DNA of 64,000 nucleotides from Pseudomonas sp. F(2018) (GCF_005508865.1 NZ_SCOM01000004.1:372001-436000); one strand, 5' to 3'; shown: positions 52,402 to 61,682, counted from the stretch's first letter. Numbers and translations are program-made. The notes: generated by a model not told the origin, from the letters alone.

Positions 52402-53145
52402 CTAGACGGCAGCTTTGAAGTGGCGGGCATAGCGCGGGCACAGCTCGTCGCGCTTGAGCAGGATGAACACGTCGGCGACCTGGAAATCCTGGTCCCAGCA
52501 CGGCTCGCCACAGACCTTGGCACCCAGGCGCATGTAGGCCTTGAGCAGTGGCGGCATCTCGGCGATGACGTTGCCCGGCAGGTCCATGGCCGGCAGCGGG
52601 TTGCGCGGTTCGGCGCGCAGGTGCTCGGTGCACAGGTGGCGTTCGCGCAGGCGCTGCATGATCGCCTGTGCCTGGATGCCGCCATCCTGCATGGGGATGC
52701 TGGCGCAGCCCATCAGGTAGCGGTAGCCGCCCTCGTTGAGCACTTCGGCCAGCTCGCTCCACAGCACGGCGATGGTGCCGCCGTTGCGGTAGGCCGGGTC
52801 GACGCAGGTGCGGCCGATCTCCAGCACCGGGCCTTCGAGGTGGGCCAGGCCGTGCAGGCTGAACTCTTCCTCGCTGTAGAAGCGCCCCAGGCTGGCGGCG
52901 GCGCGATGGTCGAGCAGGCGGGTGGTGGCGACCAGGCGGCCGCTGTTCAGATCGCGCACGCCGATATGCTGGCAGTGCGGGTCGTAGTCATCCATGTCGA
53001 GGCCCAGCTCGGCGCCTTTCAGCTTGGCATCGAACTCGCGGCTGAACACGGCGTAGCGCAGGGTCTGGGCTTCGCGCAGCGCATCCGGGCCGATCAGACG
53101 TTCGGCGTGCAGGCGGCGTTCGGCAGTTCGGGCGATCTGGGTCAT
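52402..53145 (-). CDS. olsB: L-ornithine N-alpha-acyltransferase OlsB
   Basis: The 247-residue protein is a GNAT-fold enzyme transferring 3-hydroxyacyl from ACP to ornithine. It has LRYAVFSREFDAKLKG, DPHCQHIGVRDLNSGRLVATTRLL, LEIGRTCVDPAYRNGGTI, YLMGCASIPMQDGG and KVCGEPCWDQDFQVADVF. It is the first gene of the olsBA operon. A Pho-box-like sequence lies about 100 bases upstream, in keeping with phosphate-starvation control of ornithine lipids. It diverges from an acyl-CoA-dehydrogenase-like gene. Confidence 0.94.
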   Translation of the reverse strand: MTQIARTAERRLHAERLIGPDALREAQTLRYAVFSREFDAKLKGAELGLDMDDYDPHCQHIGVRDLNSGRLVATTRLLDHRAAASLGRFYSEEEFSLHGLAHLEGPVLEIGRTCVDPAYRNGGTIAVLWSELAEVLNEGGYRYLMGCASIPMQDGGIQAQAIMQRLRERHLCTEHLRAEPRNPLPAMDLPGNVIAEMPPLLKAYMRLGAKVCGEPCWDQDFQVADVFILLKRDELCPRYARHFKAAV

Positions 53146-53246
53146 CGATTAGCCTCCGTGAGCCAGCCTGCGATGGGTTGCGGCCGGTCGATGTTGTTGG
53201 GCAAGCTCAGGCTAGGAAGACCCGGTGTCACCTCCATGAAGATTCG

Positions 53247-53264
53247 GTGATGCTTGTGTGACAG
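53247..53264 (-). promoter_or_regulatory. Candidate Pho box upstream of olsB
   Basis: On the minus strand CTGTCAC-ACAA-GCATCAC resembles two Pho-box heptamers (consensus CTGTCAT) with a 4-base spacer. The first is nearly perfect, the second weak. Confidence 0.35.
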
Positions 53265-53282
53265 ACGACGAGGATTTATGTG

Positions 53283-54158
53283 ATGCCCTGGCAACCCCTG
53301 CTGGAAACCCGTGACCGCCTGAGCGCGAGCAACCTGGACGACTGGTACGCCGCGCTGCTGGAGCGCGCCGGCGACACCTCTCCCTTCGCCCTGGCCGTGC
53401 TCGGCGGGCGCCTGGCGGCCACGCCCGGCCTGGCCTTTCTCGCCGGCTACCAGGGCGCGCTGCGTGCGCTGTGGCCGGCGGCGCCGCTGAGCCTGGGCGC
53501 GCTGTGCGTGACCGAGAACAGAAGCACCCGCCCGGCGGACCTGCAGACTCGTCTGAGCGGCCTGCACCTCTCGGGGCGCAAGGACTTCGTCACCGCCGCC
53601 GATGCCGCCGACTGGTTGCTGGTGGCGGCGCGGGTGGAGGAGGAGGGCGCGCCGCGCCTGGCCGTGGGCGTGGTGCGCAGCGGCGCGCCGGGGGCACGGA
53701 TCGAGCCGCTGCCGGCGCTGCCGCTGATGCCGGATATCGGCCACGCCCGCCTGCACCTGGACAACAGCCTGTGCGAACTGCTGCCCGGCGATGGCTGGGA
53801 CAGTTACGTGAAACCCTTCCGCAGCATCGAGGACCTGCACGTGCTGGCCGCGCTGAGCGCCTGGCTGTACGGCGTCGGTCGCGACAGCGCCTGGCCGCAG
53901 GAGCTGTCCCTGCGTCTGCTGGCGCTGCTCAGCGGCTGCGCCGAAGTGGCGCGGCACAACCCCAGCGATCCGCTCACCCATGTTCTGCTGGCCGGGCTGT
54001 TCGCCCAGTTCAAGACCCTGCGTCCAGAGCTGGACGCCGCCATCGCTGCCGGCCCCCAGGAATGGGCGGCGCTGTGGGCGCGTGACTGCAATCTGCTGGA
54101 AGTGGCGCGCACGGCCCGCGAAAAACGCCTGGAGAAGGCCTGGGCGGTGTTCGTCTAG
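53283..54158 (+). CDS. Acyl-CoA dehydrogenase-like protein, short
   Basis: The protein has 291 residues from ATG 53283 (or GTG 53280) after AGGA. The middle region (LSLGALCVTENRSTRPADL, LSGRKDFVTAADAADWLLVAARV) resembles the beta domain of acyl-CoA dehydrogenases. The C-terminal helical part (LAALSAWLYGVGRDS) is short, and the full family is about 380 residues. No clear catalytic glutamate or flavin signature could be assigned. It may be a degenerate or specialised paralogue. It diverges from olsBA. Confidence 0.65.
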   Translation: MPWQPLLETRDRLSASNLDDWYAALLERAGDTSPFALAVLGGRLAATPGLAFLAGYQGALRALWPAAPLSLGALCVTENRSTRPADLQTRLSGLHLSGRKDFVTAADAADWLLVAARVEEEGAPRLAVGVVRSGAPGARIEPLPALPLMPDIGHARLHLDNSLCELLPGDGWDSYVKPFRSIEDLHVLAALSAWLYGVGRDSAWPQELSLRLLALLSGCAEVARHNPSDPLTHVLLAGLFAQFKTLRPELDAAIAAGPQEWAALWARDCNLLEVARTAREKRLEKAWAVFV

Positions 54159-54280
54159 GGCATTCCCTGGCGTTATGGCGGGCATGCACCTCTGATATTG
54201 GCGGCGCGGAAGCGTGCTCTTTAGAGTCGAGCGGCTTCGACGCGTCCGTCCATACCTACAAGAGCAGAACGAGTCCTTTC

Positions 54281-56245
54281 ATGCCCAGCTTCCGCCTCAG
54301 CGCCCTTGCCCTGGCGCTCATCCTTTCGCCGGCCTATGCCGAACAGGCCACGCCGGCCAAACCTGCCAGCGAGATCACCCGCGAGCGCAACCAGGCCTGG
54401 CTGCAGCGTCTGCCGTTCAGTGACCGCGCCGACTTCGACAATGCCCGCCGCGGGCTGATCGAGCCGTTCGGCGGCGTGGTCGAGAACGCCGAGGGCCAGC
54501 CGGTGTGGAACCGCATGGCCTACAACTTCCTCGACGGCAACGACGCCCCGGCCAGCGTCAACCCGAGCCTGTGGCGTATCGCCCAGCTGAACAACATCTC
54601 CGGCCTGTTCGAGGTGCGCGAGCGGGTGTACCAGGTGCGCGGCATGGACCTGTCGAACATGACCATCATCGAGGGCGACAGCGGTCTGATCCTGATCGAC
54701 CCGCTGATCAGCACCGAGACCGCCCGGGCCGGCCTCGAGCTGTACTACAAGCATCGTCCACGCAAGCCGGTGCTGGCGGTGATCTACAGCCATTCGCATG
54801 TCGACCACTTCGGCGGTGTGCGTGGGGTGATCGACGAGGCCGACGTCAAGGCCGGCAAGGTCCAGGTCATCGCTCCCGGGGGCTTCTACGAACACGCGGT
54901 CAGCGAGAACGTGCTGGCCGGCCCGGCGATGATGCGCCGCGCCCAATACATGTACGGCTCGCTGCTGCCGCGCGACGAGCGCGGCCAGGTCGACGCCGGC
55001 CTCGGCAAGGGCACGCCGAGCAATGCCACGGTGACCCTGATCGCGCCGAACGTGCTGATCGCCGAAGCGCTGGAGACGCGCAACATCGATGGCGTTGAGA
55101 TCGAGTTCCAGCTCACCCCCGGCACCGAGGCGCCGGCCGAGATGAACATGTACTTCCCGCAGTTCAAGACCCTGTGCATGGCCGAGAACGCCACCCACAC
55201 CCAGCACAACGTGCTGACCCTGCGCGGCGCCCTGGTACGCGACTCCAAGGTCTGGGCGCACTACCTGGACGACGCCCTGGTGCGCTACGGCGACAAGGCC
55301 GAGGTGCTGTTCGCCCAGCACCACTGGCCGACCTGGGGTGGCAACGAGATCCGCGACTACCTGGCCGACCAGCGCGACATGTACGCCTTCCTCGACAGCC
55401 AGACGCTGCGCCTGATCAACCAGGGCCTGACCCCGACCGAGATCGCCGCCCGGCTGCAGTCGCTGCCGCCGCGCCTGGCCAGCAAGTGGTACAGCCGCGA
55501 CTACTACGGCTCGCTGAGCCACAACGTGCGCGCGGTGTACCAGCGCTACATGGGTTTCTACGACGGCAACCCGGCCAATCTCGACCCGCTGCCGCCGGAG
55601 GACGCCGGCCAGCGTTATGTGGCGGCCATGGGCGGCGCCGACGCAGTACTGCAGAACGCGCGCCAGGCCTTCGGCGCCGGCGACTACCGCTGGGCAGCGC
55701 AGCTGCTCAATCACCTGGTGTTCGCCGAGCCGGACAACGCGGCGGCGCGCGAGCTGCAGGCCGACACCCTGGAGCAGCTCGGCTACCAGAGTGAGAACGC
55801 CACCTGGCGCAACGTCTACCTGAGCGGTGCCCTGGAGCTGCGCCAGGGCGTGGCCGAGGCGCGTGCACGCAACGGCGCGCCGGACATGATCCGGGCCCTG
55901 ACGCCGAGCATGTTCTTCGACTACCTGGCGGTGCGCATCGACGCGATGAAGGCGGCCGACGAGGATCTGTTGATCAACTGGCGCTTCAGCGACCTCGACG
56001 AGGATTACGCACTGACCCTGCGCAACGGCGTGCTGACCCAGCGCAAGGGCGCGCGCCACGCCCAGGCGGACGTCGACCTGAGCATGACCAAGGCGCTGCT
56101 CGACCGCATCGCCCTGAAGGAAACCGGCTTCCTGAAGGAAGCCACCATCGGTGGTATCGAGTTCGAGAGCGGTCGCCTCAAGCTGCTCAAGCTGCTCGGC
56201 GGCCTCGACGAAGCCAACCCGCAGTTCAACCTCGTCACCCCCTGA
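54281..56245 (+). CDS. Secreted alkyl sulfatase, copy 2
   Basis: The 654-residue protein has a signal peptide ending near LSPAYA. It shares the full alkyl sulfatase layout with the copy at 29847: metallo-beta-lactamase zinc motif SHSHVDHFGG (H171, H173, D175, H176), ISTETARAGLELYYK, MAENATHTQHNVLTLRG, NVRAVYQRYMGFYDGNPANL and a C-terminal SCP2-like domain. It converts alkyl sulfates to alcohols plus sulfate in the periplasm. It is a lone gene with no obvious regulator beside it. The 122 bases upstream show no strong promoter. It is paralogous, not a recent copy of the first. Confidence 0.94.
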   Translation: MPSFRLSALALALILSPAYAEQATPAKPASEITRERNQAWLQRLPFSDRADFDNARRGLIEPFGGVVENAEGQPVWNRMAYNFLDGNDAPASVNPSLWRIAQLNNISGLFEVRERVYQVRGMDLSNMTIIEGDSGLILIDPLISTETARAGLELYYKHRPRKPVLAVIYSHSHVDHFGGVRGVIDEADVKAGKVQVIAPGGFYEHAVSENVLAGPAMMRRAQYMYGSLLPRDERGQVDAGLGKGTPSNATVTLIAPNVLIAEALETRNIDGVEIEFQLTPGTEAPAEMNMYFPQFKTLCMAENATHTQHNVLTLRGALVRDSKVWAHYLDDALVRYGDKAEVLFAQHHWPTWGGNEIRDYLADQRDMYAFLDSQTLRLINQGLTPTEIAARLQSLPPRLASKWYSRDYYGSLSHNVRAVYQRYMGFYDGNPANLDPLPPEDAGQRYVAAMGGADAVLQNARQAFGAGDYRWAAQLLNHLVFAEPDNAAARELQADTLEQLGYQSENATWRNVYLSGALELRQGVAEARARNGAPDMIRALTPSMFFDYLAVRIDAMKAADEDLLINWRFSDLDEDYALTLRNGVLTQRKGARHAQADVDLSMTKALLDRIALKETGFLKEATIGGIEFESGRLKLLKLLGGLDEANPQFNLVTP

Positions 56246-56256
56246 GACCTGCTGGG

Positions 56257-56294
56257 AAAAAACGCCCCGCACGACAGTCGTCGTGCGGGGCGTT
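56257..56294 (-). terminator. Strong intrinsic terminator of the DUF1254 gene
   Basis: A perfect 15-base stem AACGCCCCGCACGAC/GTCGTGCGGGGCGTT with a 4-base loop has an A6 run on its left. It therefore ends in T6 on the minus strand. It lies between two convergent genes and may also stop the sulfatase message. Confidence 0.85.
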
Positions 56295-56296
56295 GT

Positions 56297-57685
56297 TCAT
56301 TGTGCGAGCTGAATGGCCGGCGGCAACCAGCGCCGTTCGAGCACCTCGGGCTGCGGCCAATACAGGCGCAGGAACAGGTTGAAGCGGCCCTCGGGGGCCG
56401 GCAGCCAGTTGCGGCGCTGGTCGGCAGCGGCCGGCTGATCCTTCTGGATGTACAGGTCCAGCGAGCCGTCGGCGTTGTAGTGCAGGTCGTCACGGTCACC
56501 CAGGGCATAGCGGTTCAGCGGGTTGGCCGAGAGGAATTGCGCGGCGTTGTACAGCGTCAGCGACCAGAACGCCCGCACCGGCGGAAGCTGATCCTTGGCG
56601 AAGTGCAGCACGTAGCGGTTCTCGCCGCTCAGCGGGCGGCCCTGCGCGTCGCTGTGCAGGTTCGGGTAGATGGCATCCTCGGGGCTGTTGGCGCCGAGGC
56701 CGAGCTTGGCCACCAGCGCGCGCTGCTGGTAACGGGTGCCGTATTCACCGAGTTCATAGCCGATGCGCCAGCCGTTGAAGGTGGGGCGCTTGTCGAGCAG
56801 TTGCTGGCTGTCGTCGAGCTGGGCGACCACCTTGCGGTAGCCGAGCGCGCTGCCTAGTCGCTGCAGCGGCGACTGTTGCGGCTGGCAGTCGTCGGTGAGC
56901 AGGCCGGTGGCGCGGATGCGCTCGAGCATCGGCGCATCCTCGGCGCGCGGTGGGTTGTCGGCCAGCAGCTGGCAGAAGGTGCGGAAGAAGGTCTCGCGGT
57001 CCCACCCGGCCAGCTGGCGGTCGGGGCCCTTGCTGCGCTCCAGCGGTGGCAGCTCGACCATCGTCGCCGGGGCTACGGCAGCCGCCTGTCCCTGCCAGGC
57101 GCTCAGCGGCATCAGCTTGAAGCGCTGCTGCAGCGCATGCACCTCGGCGTAGTCCCGCGGCCCGGCACTCTTGATGCGGCCGATCATCCAGGCCATCTGC
57201 GTGGGTATGCGGATCGGCTGCATGCCGGCCGGTACCTCGCCCTGCCAGGTCGGGCCGACAACCAGGAAGTCCTTTGCGCCGGTGCCGATGGTGCGGGTGC
57301 CAGGGCTGCTCACCACGTTGGTCCAGGCATCCATGATCGGCATCATGTAGTAGTGCCCGCTGGTGTCGGGGATGCTCATCACCACCGGCTCACGGCGCAG
57401 GTCGAAGTGGACGATGCTGTAGAGGGTGTCGACGTTCGGCGACACCACGCTGTTGAAACTGGCGTCGGGGAAGCGCCGGCTGTGGCGGAAGCCGTTGATG
57501 GCCGTGGTGCCGAGCAGCTGCTGGTGCTGCTTGGTCAGCTCCATCAGTACCAGCGGGTAGCCGAACAGGTAGGCCTGGGCGGTCTCCCGCGCCTGCTGCA
57601 GCACGCTGTAGGTGGCCAGGCCGCCGCCCAGCAGCACTATGCCGGCGAGGCCCAGGGCCCGGCGGCTTTTCTTACCGATGTGCAT
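56297..57685 (-). CDS. DUF1254/DUF1214 domain protein
   Basis: The 462-residue protein has an N-terminal membrane anchor or signal (ALGLAGIVLLGGGLATYSVL). The DUF1254 domain (YLFGYPLVLMELTKQH, SVVSPNVDTLYSIVHFDL) is followed by a C-terminal DUF1214 domain (ENRYVLHFAKDQLPPVRAFWSLTLYNAAQF). Such periplasmic proteins are widespread, and their function is not established. GGGAG precedes the ATG. It lies downstream of the DUF202 pair by 112 bases on the same strand. A candidate member of the alkyl-chain gene set by location only. Confidence 0.9.
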   Translation of the reverse strand: MHIGKKSRRALGLAGIVLLGGGLATYSVLQQARETAQAYLFGYPLVLMELTKQHQQLLGTTAINGFRHSRRFPDASFNSVVSPNVDTLYSIVHFDLRREPVVMSIPDTSGHYYMMPIMDAWTNVVSSPGTRTIGTGAKDFLVVGPTWQGEVPAGMQPIRIPTQMAWMIGRIKSAGPRDYAEVHALQQRFKLMPLSAWQGQAAAVAPATMVELPPLERSKGPDRQLAGWDRETFFRTFCQLLADNPPRAEDAPMLERIRATGLLTDDCQPQQSPLQRLGSALGYRKVVAQLDDSQQLLDKRPTFNGWRIGYELGEYGTRYQQRALVAKLGLGANSPEDAIYPNLHSDAQGRPLSGENRYVLHFAKDQLPPVRAFWSLTLYNAAQFLSANPLNRYALGDRDDLHYNADGSLDLYIQKDQPAAADQRRNWLPAPEGRFNLFLRLYWPQPEVLERRWLPPAIQLAQ

Positions 57686-57797
57686 GGCTGTGCGCTCCCG
57701 TCGGGTGGGGAAAAGGCAAGGCGCGGGCGTGCCGCTCCAATGGCGTGATCATGCTTGGGTTCTCCGTGTGCCGGGTGCTCTGGTCCGGCAGGCAAGG

Positions 57798-58109
57798 TCA
57801 GAAGTGAAGGGTGGAGACGGCCTTGAGCATCGCCAGCAGGGCCATTGCCAGCAGCGCCAGGCTGGTACCGAGCACGGTGCGCAGGCGCGCGCGGCCGCAT
57901 TCGTCGCGCAGCATCGCCAGGCTGCGCTGGTAGCGCCTGCCCTGGCGCAGCCAGAGGATGCCGGCCGTGGCGAGGGCGATCAGCACCAGCGGCGGGTCCT
58001 GCCCGCGCAGCGCCAGGCAGGCGATCACCAGCAGCGAGATCTGCGTGCGGCGCCAGGCCAGTTCGGTACGCTCGGCCTGCAGCCCGGCGTCGACCGGCCT
58101 GTCAGCCAT
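57798..58109 (-). CDS. DUF202 family inner-membrane protein (YidG-like)
   Basis: The protein has 103 residues from the ATG at 58109 (MADRPVDAGLQAERTELAWRRTQISLLV); a longer frame starts 14 codons upstream. The DUF202 signature ERTELAWRRTQ and three hydrophobic segments are visible. Its start overlaps the stop of the adjacent DUF202 gene by 8 bases. The two resemble the yidG-yidH pair of E. coli, of unknown function. Confidence 0.85.
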   Translation of the reverse strand: MADRPVDAGLQAERTELAWRRTQISLLVIACLALRGQDPPLVLIALATAGILWLRQGRRYQRSLAMLRDECGRARLRTVLGTSLALLAMALLAMLKAVSTLHF

Positions 58110-58494
58110 GCCAGCGCGGCCAGAACAGGCCGGCCAGCACCAGCGCGGCAAGGCAGCAGCCTAGTGCCAGCAGCGGCACCAGCACCGGCAGGGGCAGGGC
58201 GCGGCGGTGGCGCAGCGCACGTTCCACCGCCAGCCAGCGCAGGCAGGCGCCGACGCTGACCAGGATGCTCAGTGACAGCAGGCTGAGGGTGATGATCAGG
58301 CGCAGCTGCGGCCCGAATGCCTCGCCTGCGAATGTCTCGACGGCGATGCCGCCGCCGAGCAGGGCCAGGGCCGTGCGCACCCAGGCCAGGAAGGTGCGCT
58401 CGTTGGCCAGGGTGAAGCGCGGGTCCGGCTCCTCGCCGCCCAGCAGGGACTGCGAGAGTGGCTTGCGTGGCGGCGGGGTTGCGGGAGTGCTCAT
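58102..58494 (-). CDS. DUF202 family inner-membrane protein (YidH-like)
   Basis: The 130-residue protein has the DUF202 motif RFTLANERTFLAWVRTALALLGGGIAVE followed by two further membrane helices (LIITLSLLSLSILVSVGA, VLVPLLALGCCLAALVLAGLF). The first gene of an overlapping pair, it starts 22 bases after the stop of DUF1329 copy 3 on the same strand, so it is probably part of that operon. Function unknown. Confidence 0.87.
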   Translation of the reverse strand: MSTPATPPPRKPLSQSLLGGEEPDPRFTLANERTFLAWVRTALALLGGGIAVETFAGEAFGPQLRLIITLSLLSLSILVSVGACLRWLAVERALRHRRALPLPVLVPLLALGCCLAALVLAGLFWPRWHG

Positions 58495-58516
58495 GACTGA
58501 CCGTCGGTGGTTGGGT

Positions 58517-59884
58517 TCAGCGCAGGCCCTTGCTGCGCAAGGCGCCGGGCGAGTAGTCGGAGACGCTGGCGCGGTAGCTGAAATCGAACGGCTGGCGCTG
58601 TTCGTTGGTCAGCCCGGAGGCGATGTAGCGGCCGTTGTTGAGGTCGTAGGTGATTTCCATGGCGTTGACCGCGGCGTTGCCGGTGGGGTGGTAGAAGCTG
58701 TGAGCCTCGCCGACTCGCCACAGTTCACCACGGCTGTCGTAGTGATCGGCCTCGACGATGGCCCAGGTGTCCTCGTCGATGAAGTAGTGGCGCTTGCTGT
58801 AGATGTGGCGCATGCCCGGCTTCAGCGTGGCGACCACTTCCCAGACCCGGTGCAGTTCGTAGCGGGTGGCGTCGGGGCGGACATGGCCGGGCTGGATCAG
58901 CGTCTCGTAGCTCAGCTCGGGCGAGGCCAGGCGGTAACTGTTGTACGGCACGTAGAGGGTCTTCTTGCCCACCAGCTGCCAGTCGTAGCGGTCCGGCGCG
59001 CCGTTGAACATGTCGCGGCTGTCGGCGGTGCGCAGGCCGGCAGTGGTCGGGCCGGCAGTGTCGTAGGCGATGCTCGGCGCGCGCCGTACGCGGCGTTGGC
59101 CGGCGCTATACAGCCAGGACAGGCGCGGCTCGGCCACCTGGTCGAGGGTCTCGTGCACCAGCACCACTTCACCCACCATGCGTGATGGCGCGGTGATCTT
59201 GTGGCTGTAGAAGTAGAGGATGTTGCGCGCCTCGTCCGCCGCCAGTCCTTGCACCGCGTCGCGGCGAGTGAAGTACTGCTGGGTGGTCATGATGCTGTAG
59301 CTGCCGTCCTTCTGCGGCGCGGCGCTGTCGTTGGTCAGGCTGGAGCTGGCGTTGCGGTTGCGTGTCAGGTGGTTCCACAGCACTTCCAGACCATTCTTGG
59401 GAATGGGGAAGGCGACCACGCCGGCGAAACCCTCCAGGCCATTGCCGTCGTTGATCAGACGAGTGCCTGTGGCGTTGCGCGCGGCCGACTCGGCCACCGC
59501 GTCCGTCACCACGACCGTGCGGTGGCTCGGATACACCGGCAGGCGCAGGCTGTCCGGGAAGCGCTGCAGCAGGGCGATCTGCCCCGGGCTCAGCTGGTCG
59601 CGGTACTGCTCGAAGTTGCTCGCATCGATGCTGAACAGCGGCTGTTCATCCTTGAACGGGTCGAGCGGCGTGCCGTTGGCGGCGAACTGCAGCTGGGTCT
59701 TCAGGCCGCCGTCCCAGGCGGGGATCTTGCCGTCGGCACTGGCGCCGCGTTCGGCGCCGACCGGGGTCAGGCTGGTCTGCAGCTGTGCGGCTTCCTCGGC
59801 CGCTACGGCCGCCACGGCGTTGCCGGCCAGCAGAAGGGCGCAGCACAGTGCGCCGCCGCGTATGAGGCGATGAGTCTGATTCAT
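58517..59884 (-). CDS. DUF1329 periplasmic protein, copy 3
   Basis: The 455-residue protein starts after GGAG. The signal peptide ends near NAVA, followed by AVAAEEAAQLQTSLTPVGAE. Family blocks are WLYSAGQRRVRRAPSIAYD, NGAPDRYDWQLVGKKTLYV and ELHRVWEVVATLKPGMRH. It is less similar to copies 1 and 2 than they are to each other. It lies 13 bases downstream of DUF1302 copy 3 and is surely co-transcribed. Confidence 0.9.
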   Translation of the reverse strand: MNQTHRLIRGGALCCALLLAGNAVAAVAAEEAAQLQTSLTPVGAERGASADGKIPAWDGGLKTQLQFAANGTPLDPFKDEQPLFSIDASNFEQYRDQLSPGQIALLQRFPDSLRLPVYPSHRTVVVTDAVAESAARNATGTRLINDGNGLEGFAGVVAFPIPKNGLEVLWNHLTRNRNASSSLTNDSAAPQKDGSYSIMTTQQYFTRRDAVQGLAADEARNILYFYSHKITAPSRMVGEVVLVHETLDQVAEPRLSWLYSAGQRRVRRAPSIAYDTAGPTTAGLRTADSRDMFNGAPDRYDWQLVGKKTLYVPYNSYRLASPELSYETLIQPGHVRPDATRYELHRVWEVVATLKPGMRHIYSKRHYFIDEDTWAIVEADHYDSRGELWRVGEAHSFYHPTGNAAVNAMEITYDLNNGRYIASGLTNEQRQPFDFSYRASVSDYSPGALRSKGLR

Positions 59885-59897
59885 GGGTGGGCTCCGC

Positions 59898-61682
59898 TTA
59901 GAAGTTGACGCCGAGGCTGATCGACACGTAGTCGCGGTCGCCGCGGGTGCCGTAGTCGCCGTCGATGAAGTCGGTGAACGCCAGGCTGGCGTTGTAGGTG
60001 TTGTTCAGCGAGGCATCGAGGCCGACGCTGATGGCCTTGGAACCCTCGCTGAAGGCCGAGCCCTCGCCCGGACCGTTGCCGTCCACGTCGTGCTGCCAGG
60101 ACAGGTTGGGGCGCAGGTCGATGCCGGCCACGGCGTTCGGGTAGCTCAGGCTGGCGCGCAGGCGGTAGCCCCAGGAGAAGCGGGTGAGGAAGCCATCGTC
60201 GTTGCAGTACTCCGGCGTGCGCGATATCGCCGCGCAGTTGCCGCCCGTCAGCACGCCGTTGCCATAGGTGCCGTTGCGTCCATAACGCGCGCCATAGGTG
60301 CCTTCCAGGCCGCCGACCCAGGTGCCCGCGGCCTCGCCCACGAGCATCAACTGATCGGCGCCGAGTACCTGGGCGAACGAGTGGGTCGCGGTGACCTGGG
60401 CCTGGGTGACTTCCTTGCGCAGGTAGCCGTTGAACAGGGTGTTCGCCGCCGGCGAGCGGATGCCTTCGGCGACCAATGGCGAACGGTTCGGATCATTGAG
60501 CAGCGACTGGATGACGTCGGTGCCGTTGAGCTGGATCGGCATGTTCGGCCGATAGCTGATCTCGCCCTGCAGCGCAGTGCCGGTGTCCAGGTTGGTGGAG
60601 AACGACAGGCCGTACAGGCGAATGTCTTCGGGGTACTGCGCGACGTACCGCGAGGTGCCCAGGCGCAGGGCATTATTGAGGGCGTTACCGAATACCGTGC
60701 TGTTGTAGTACGGGCTGCTGATGGTGCCCATGTAGGGCAGGCGGCTGTGGTAATTGGCCACATAGGCGCCGAACTCGGTGTCCAGGTCGGCGGCGAACCA
60801 GCGCAGCGACAGGCCCCACTGGCCGCTGTTGCGGGCGTCCTGGTCCTTGGCCCGGGGAATGCGGATGCCCTCGTCGGTGAGGTTGACGCCATAGGGCGTC
60901 AGCGCCGCCACTGCTGCCGGCACGCCGGTCAGCACGCTGCCCACGTCCAGGCCATCACAGCCATCGGCGAGGAAGTCGTTGCTGGAGAAGAAGGTGCCGC
61001 AGTTGTCGAGCTGGGTCTGCTCCCAGTCGAGCTGGTAGAAGAAGTCGGTGGAGAGGGCTTCGGTGAGGTTCTGCGAGACGTAGAACATGTTCACCGGCAC
61101 CAGGCCTTCCTTCACCTCCGAGCCCGGCCGGCGCAGCGCCGACAGGTTGAACGGATTGACCACGTTGAGGCCACCTTGGATGAAGGTGCTCTCGCCCCAG
61201 TTCACCACCTGCTTGCCGAGGCGTGCCGAGCCCGGTTGTTCGGCGAGGGCGTAGTTGTAGTAGACGAAGGCGTCGAGCAACTCGGTGCCGGCAGACTTTG
61301 CCGAGCGCTTGCGGTTGTTGTCCTCGACGTTCTTGAAGCGCTGGTCCTGGTCGCGCAGCACGTAGTCGTACCAGTAGCTGCCGCGCAGGAACAGGCCCAT
61401 GTCGCCATGGCGCAGCTCCAGGTCATGGTTGCCCTTGAAGAGGCCGGAGAAGGCGTCACCGGAGCGGAAGTTGCGCCGGCCGTCGTCACCCGTGGCGCTG
61501 TTCAGCTGCTTCGGGTCGGGATTGGCGGTAGAGATGCTGGTGCCGATGGACAGCGCCGAATCCAGTTGTCCCTCGATCTCACCGAGCTGGAAATCGACCG
61601 CCTGGACGCTGCCGATCATGCAACTCAGGGGCAGCAGAAGATAGGGCGGTTTAAATAAGCCGTGCAGTTTGAATCGCATCAC
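59898..61682 (-). CDS. DUF1302 family outer-membrane protein, copy 3
   Basis: The protein has 594 residues from GTG 61682, which has GAGG 7 bases upstream; ATG 61679 is the alternative. The signal peptide ends near IGSVQA, followed by VDFQLGEIEGQLDSALSIG. Typical blocks include GDAFSGLFKGNHDLELRHG, RLGKQVVNWGESTFIQGG and EGLVPVNMFYVSQNLT. The C-terminus SISLGVNF ends in Phe, consistent with outer-membrane assembly. It is the most divergent of the three copies. It diverges from a LysR regulator across a 303-base gap that may hold their shared control region. Confidence 0.9.
   Translation of the reverse strand: MMRFKLHGLFKPPYLLLPLSCMIGSVQAVDFQLGEIEGQLDSALSIGTSISTANPDPKQLNSATGDDGRRNFRSGDAFSGLFKGNHDLELRHGDMGLFLRGSYWYDYVLRDQDQRFKNVEDNNRKRSAKSAGTELLDAFVYYNYALAEQPGSARLGKQVVNWGESTFIQGGLNVVNPFNLSALRRPGSEVKEGLVPVNMFYVSQNLTEALSTDFFYQLDWEQTQLDNCGTFFSSNDFLADGCDGLDVGSVLTGVPAAVAALTPYGVNLTDEGIRIPRAKDQDARNSGQWGLSLRWFAADLDTEFGAYVANYHSRLPYMGTISSPYYNSTVFGNALNNALRLGTSRYVAQYPEDIRLYGLSFSTNLDTGTALQGEISYRPNMPIQLNGTDVIQSLLNDPNRSPLVAEGIRSPAANTLFNGYLRKEVTQAQVTATHSFAQVLGADQLMLVGEAAGTWVGGLEGTYGARYGRNGTYGNGVLTGGNCAAISRTPEYCNDDGFLTRFSWGYRLRASLSYPNAVAGIDLRPNLSWQHDVDGNGPGEGSAFSEGSKAISVGLDASLNNTYNASLAFTDFIDGDYGTRGDRDYVSISLGVNF

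Noticed and set aside
54221..56272. 683-codon open frame antisense to alkyl sulfatase 2
   Set aside because: It is a composition artefact of high third-position GC; the sulfatase on the plus strand has all zinc ligands.
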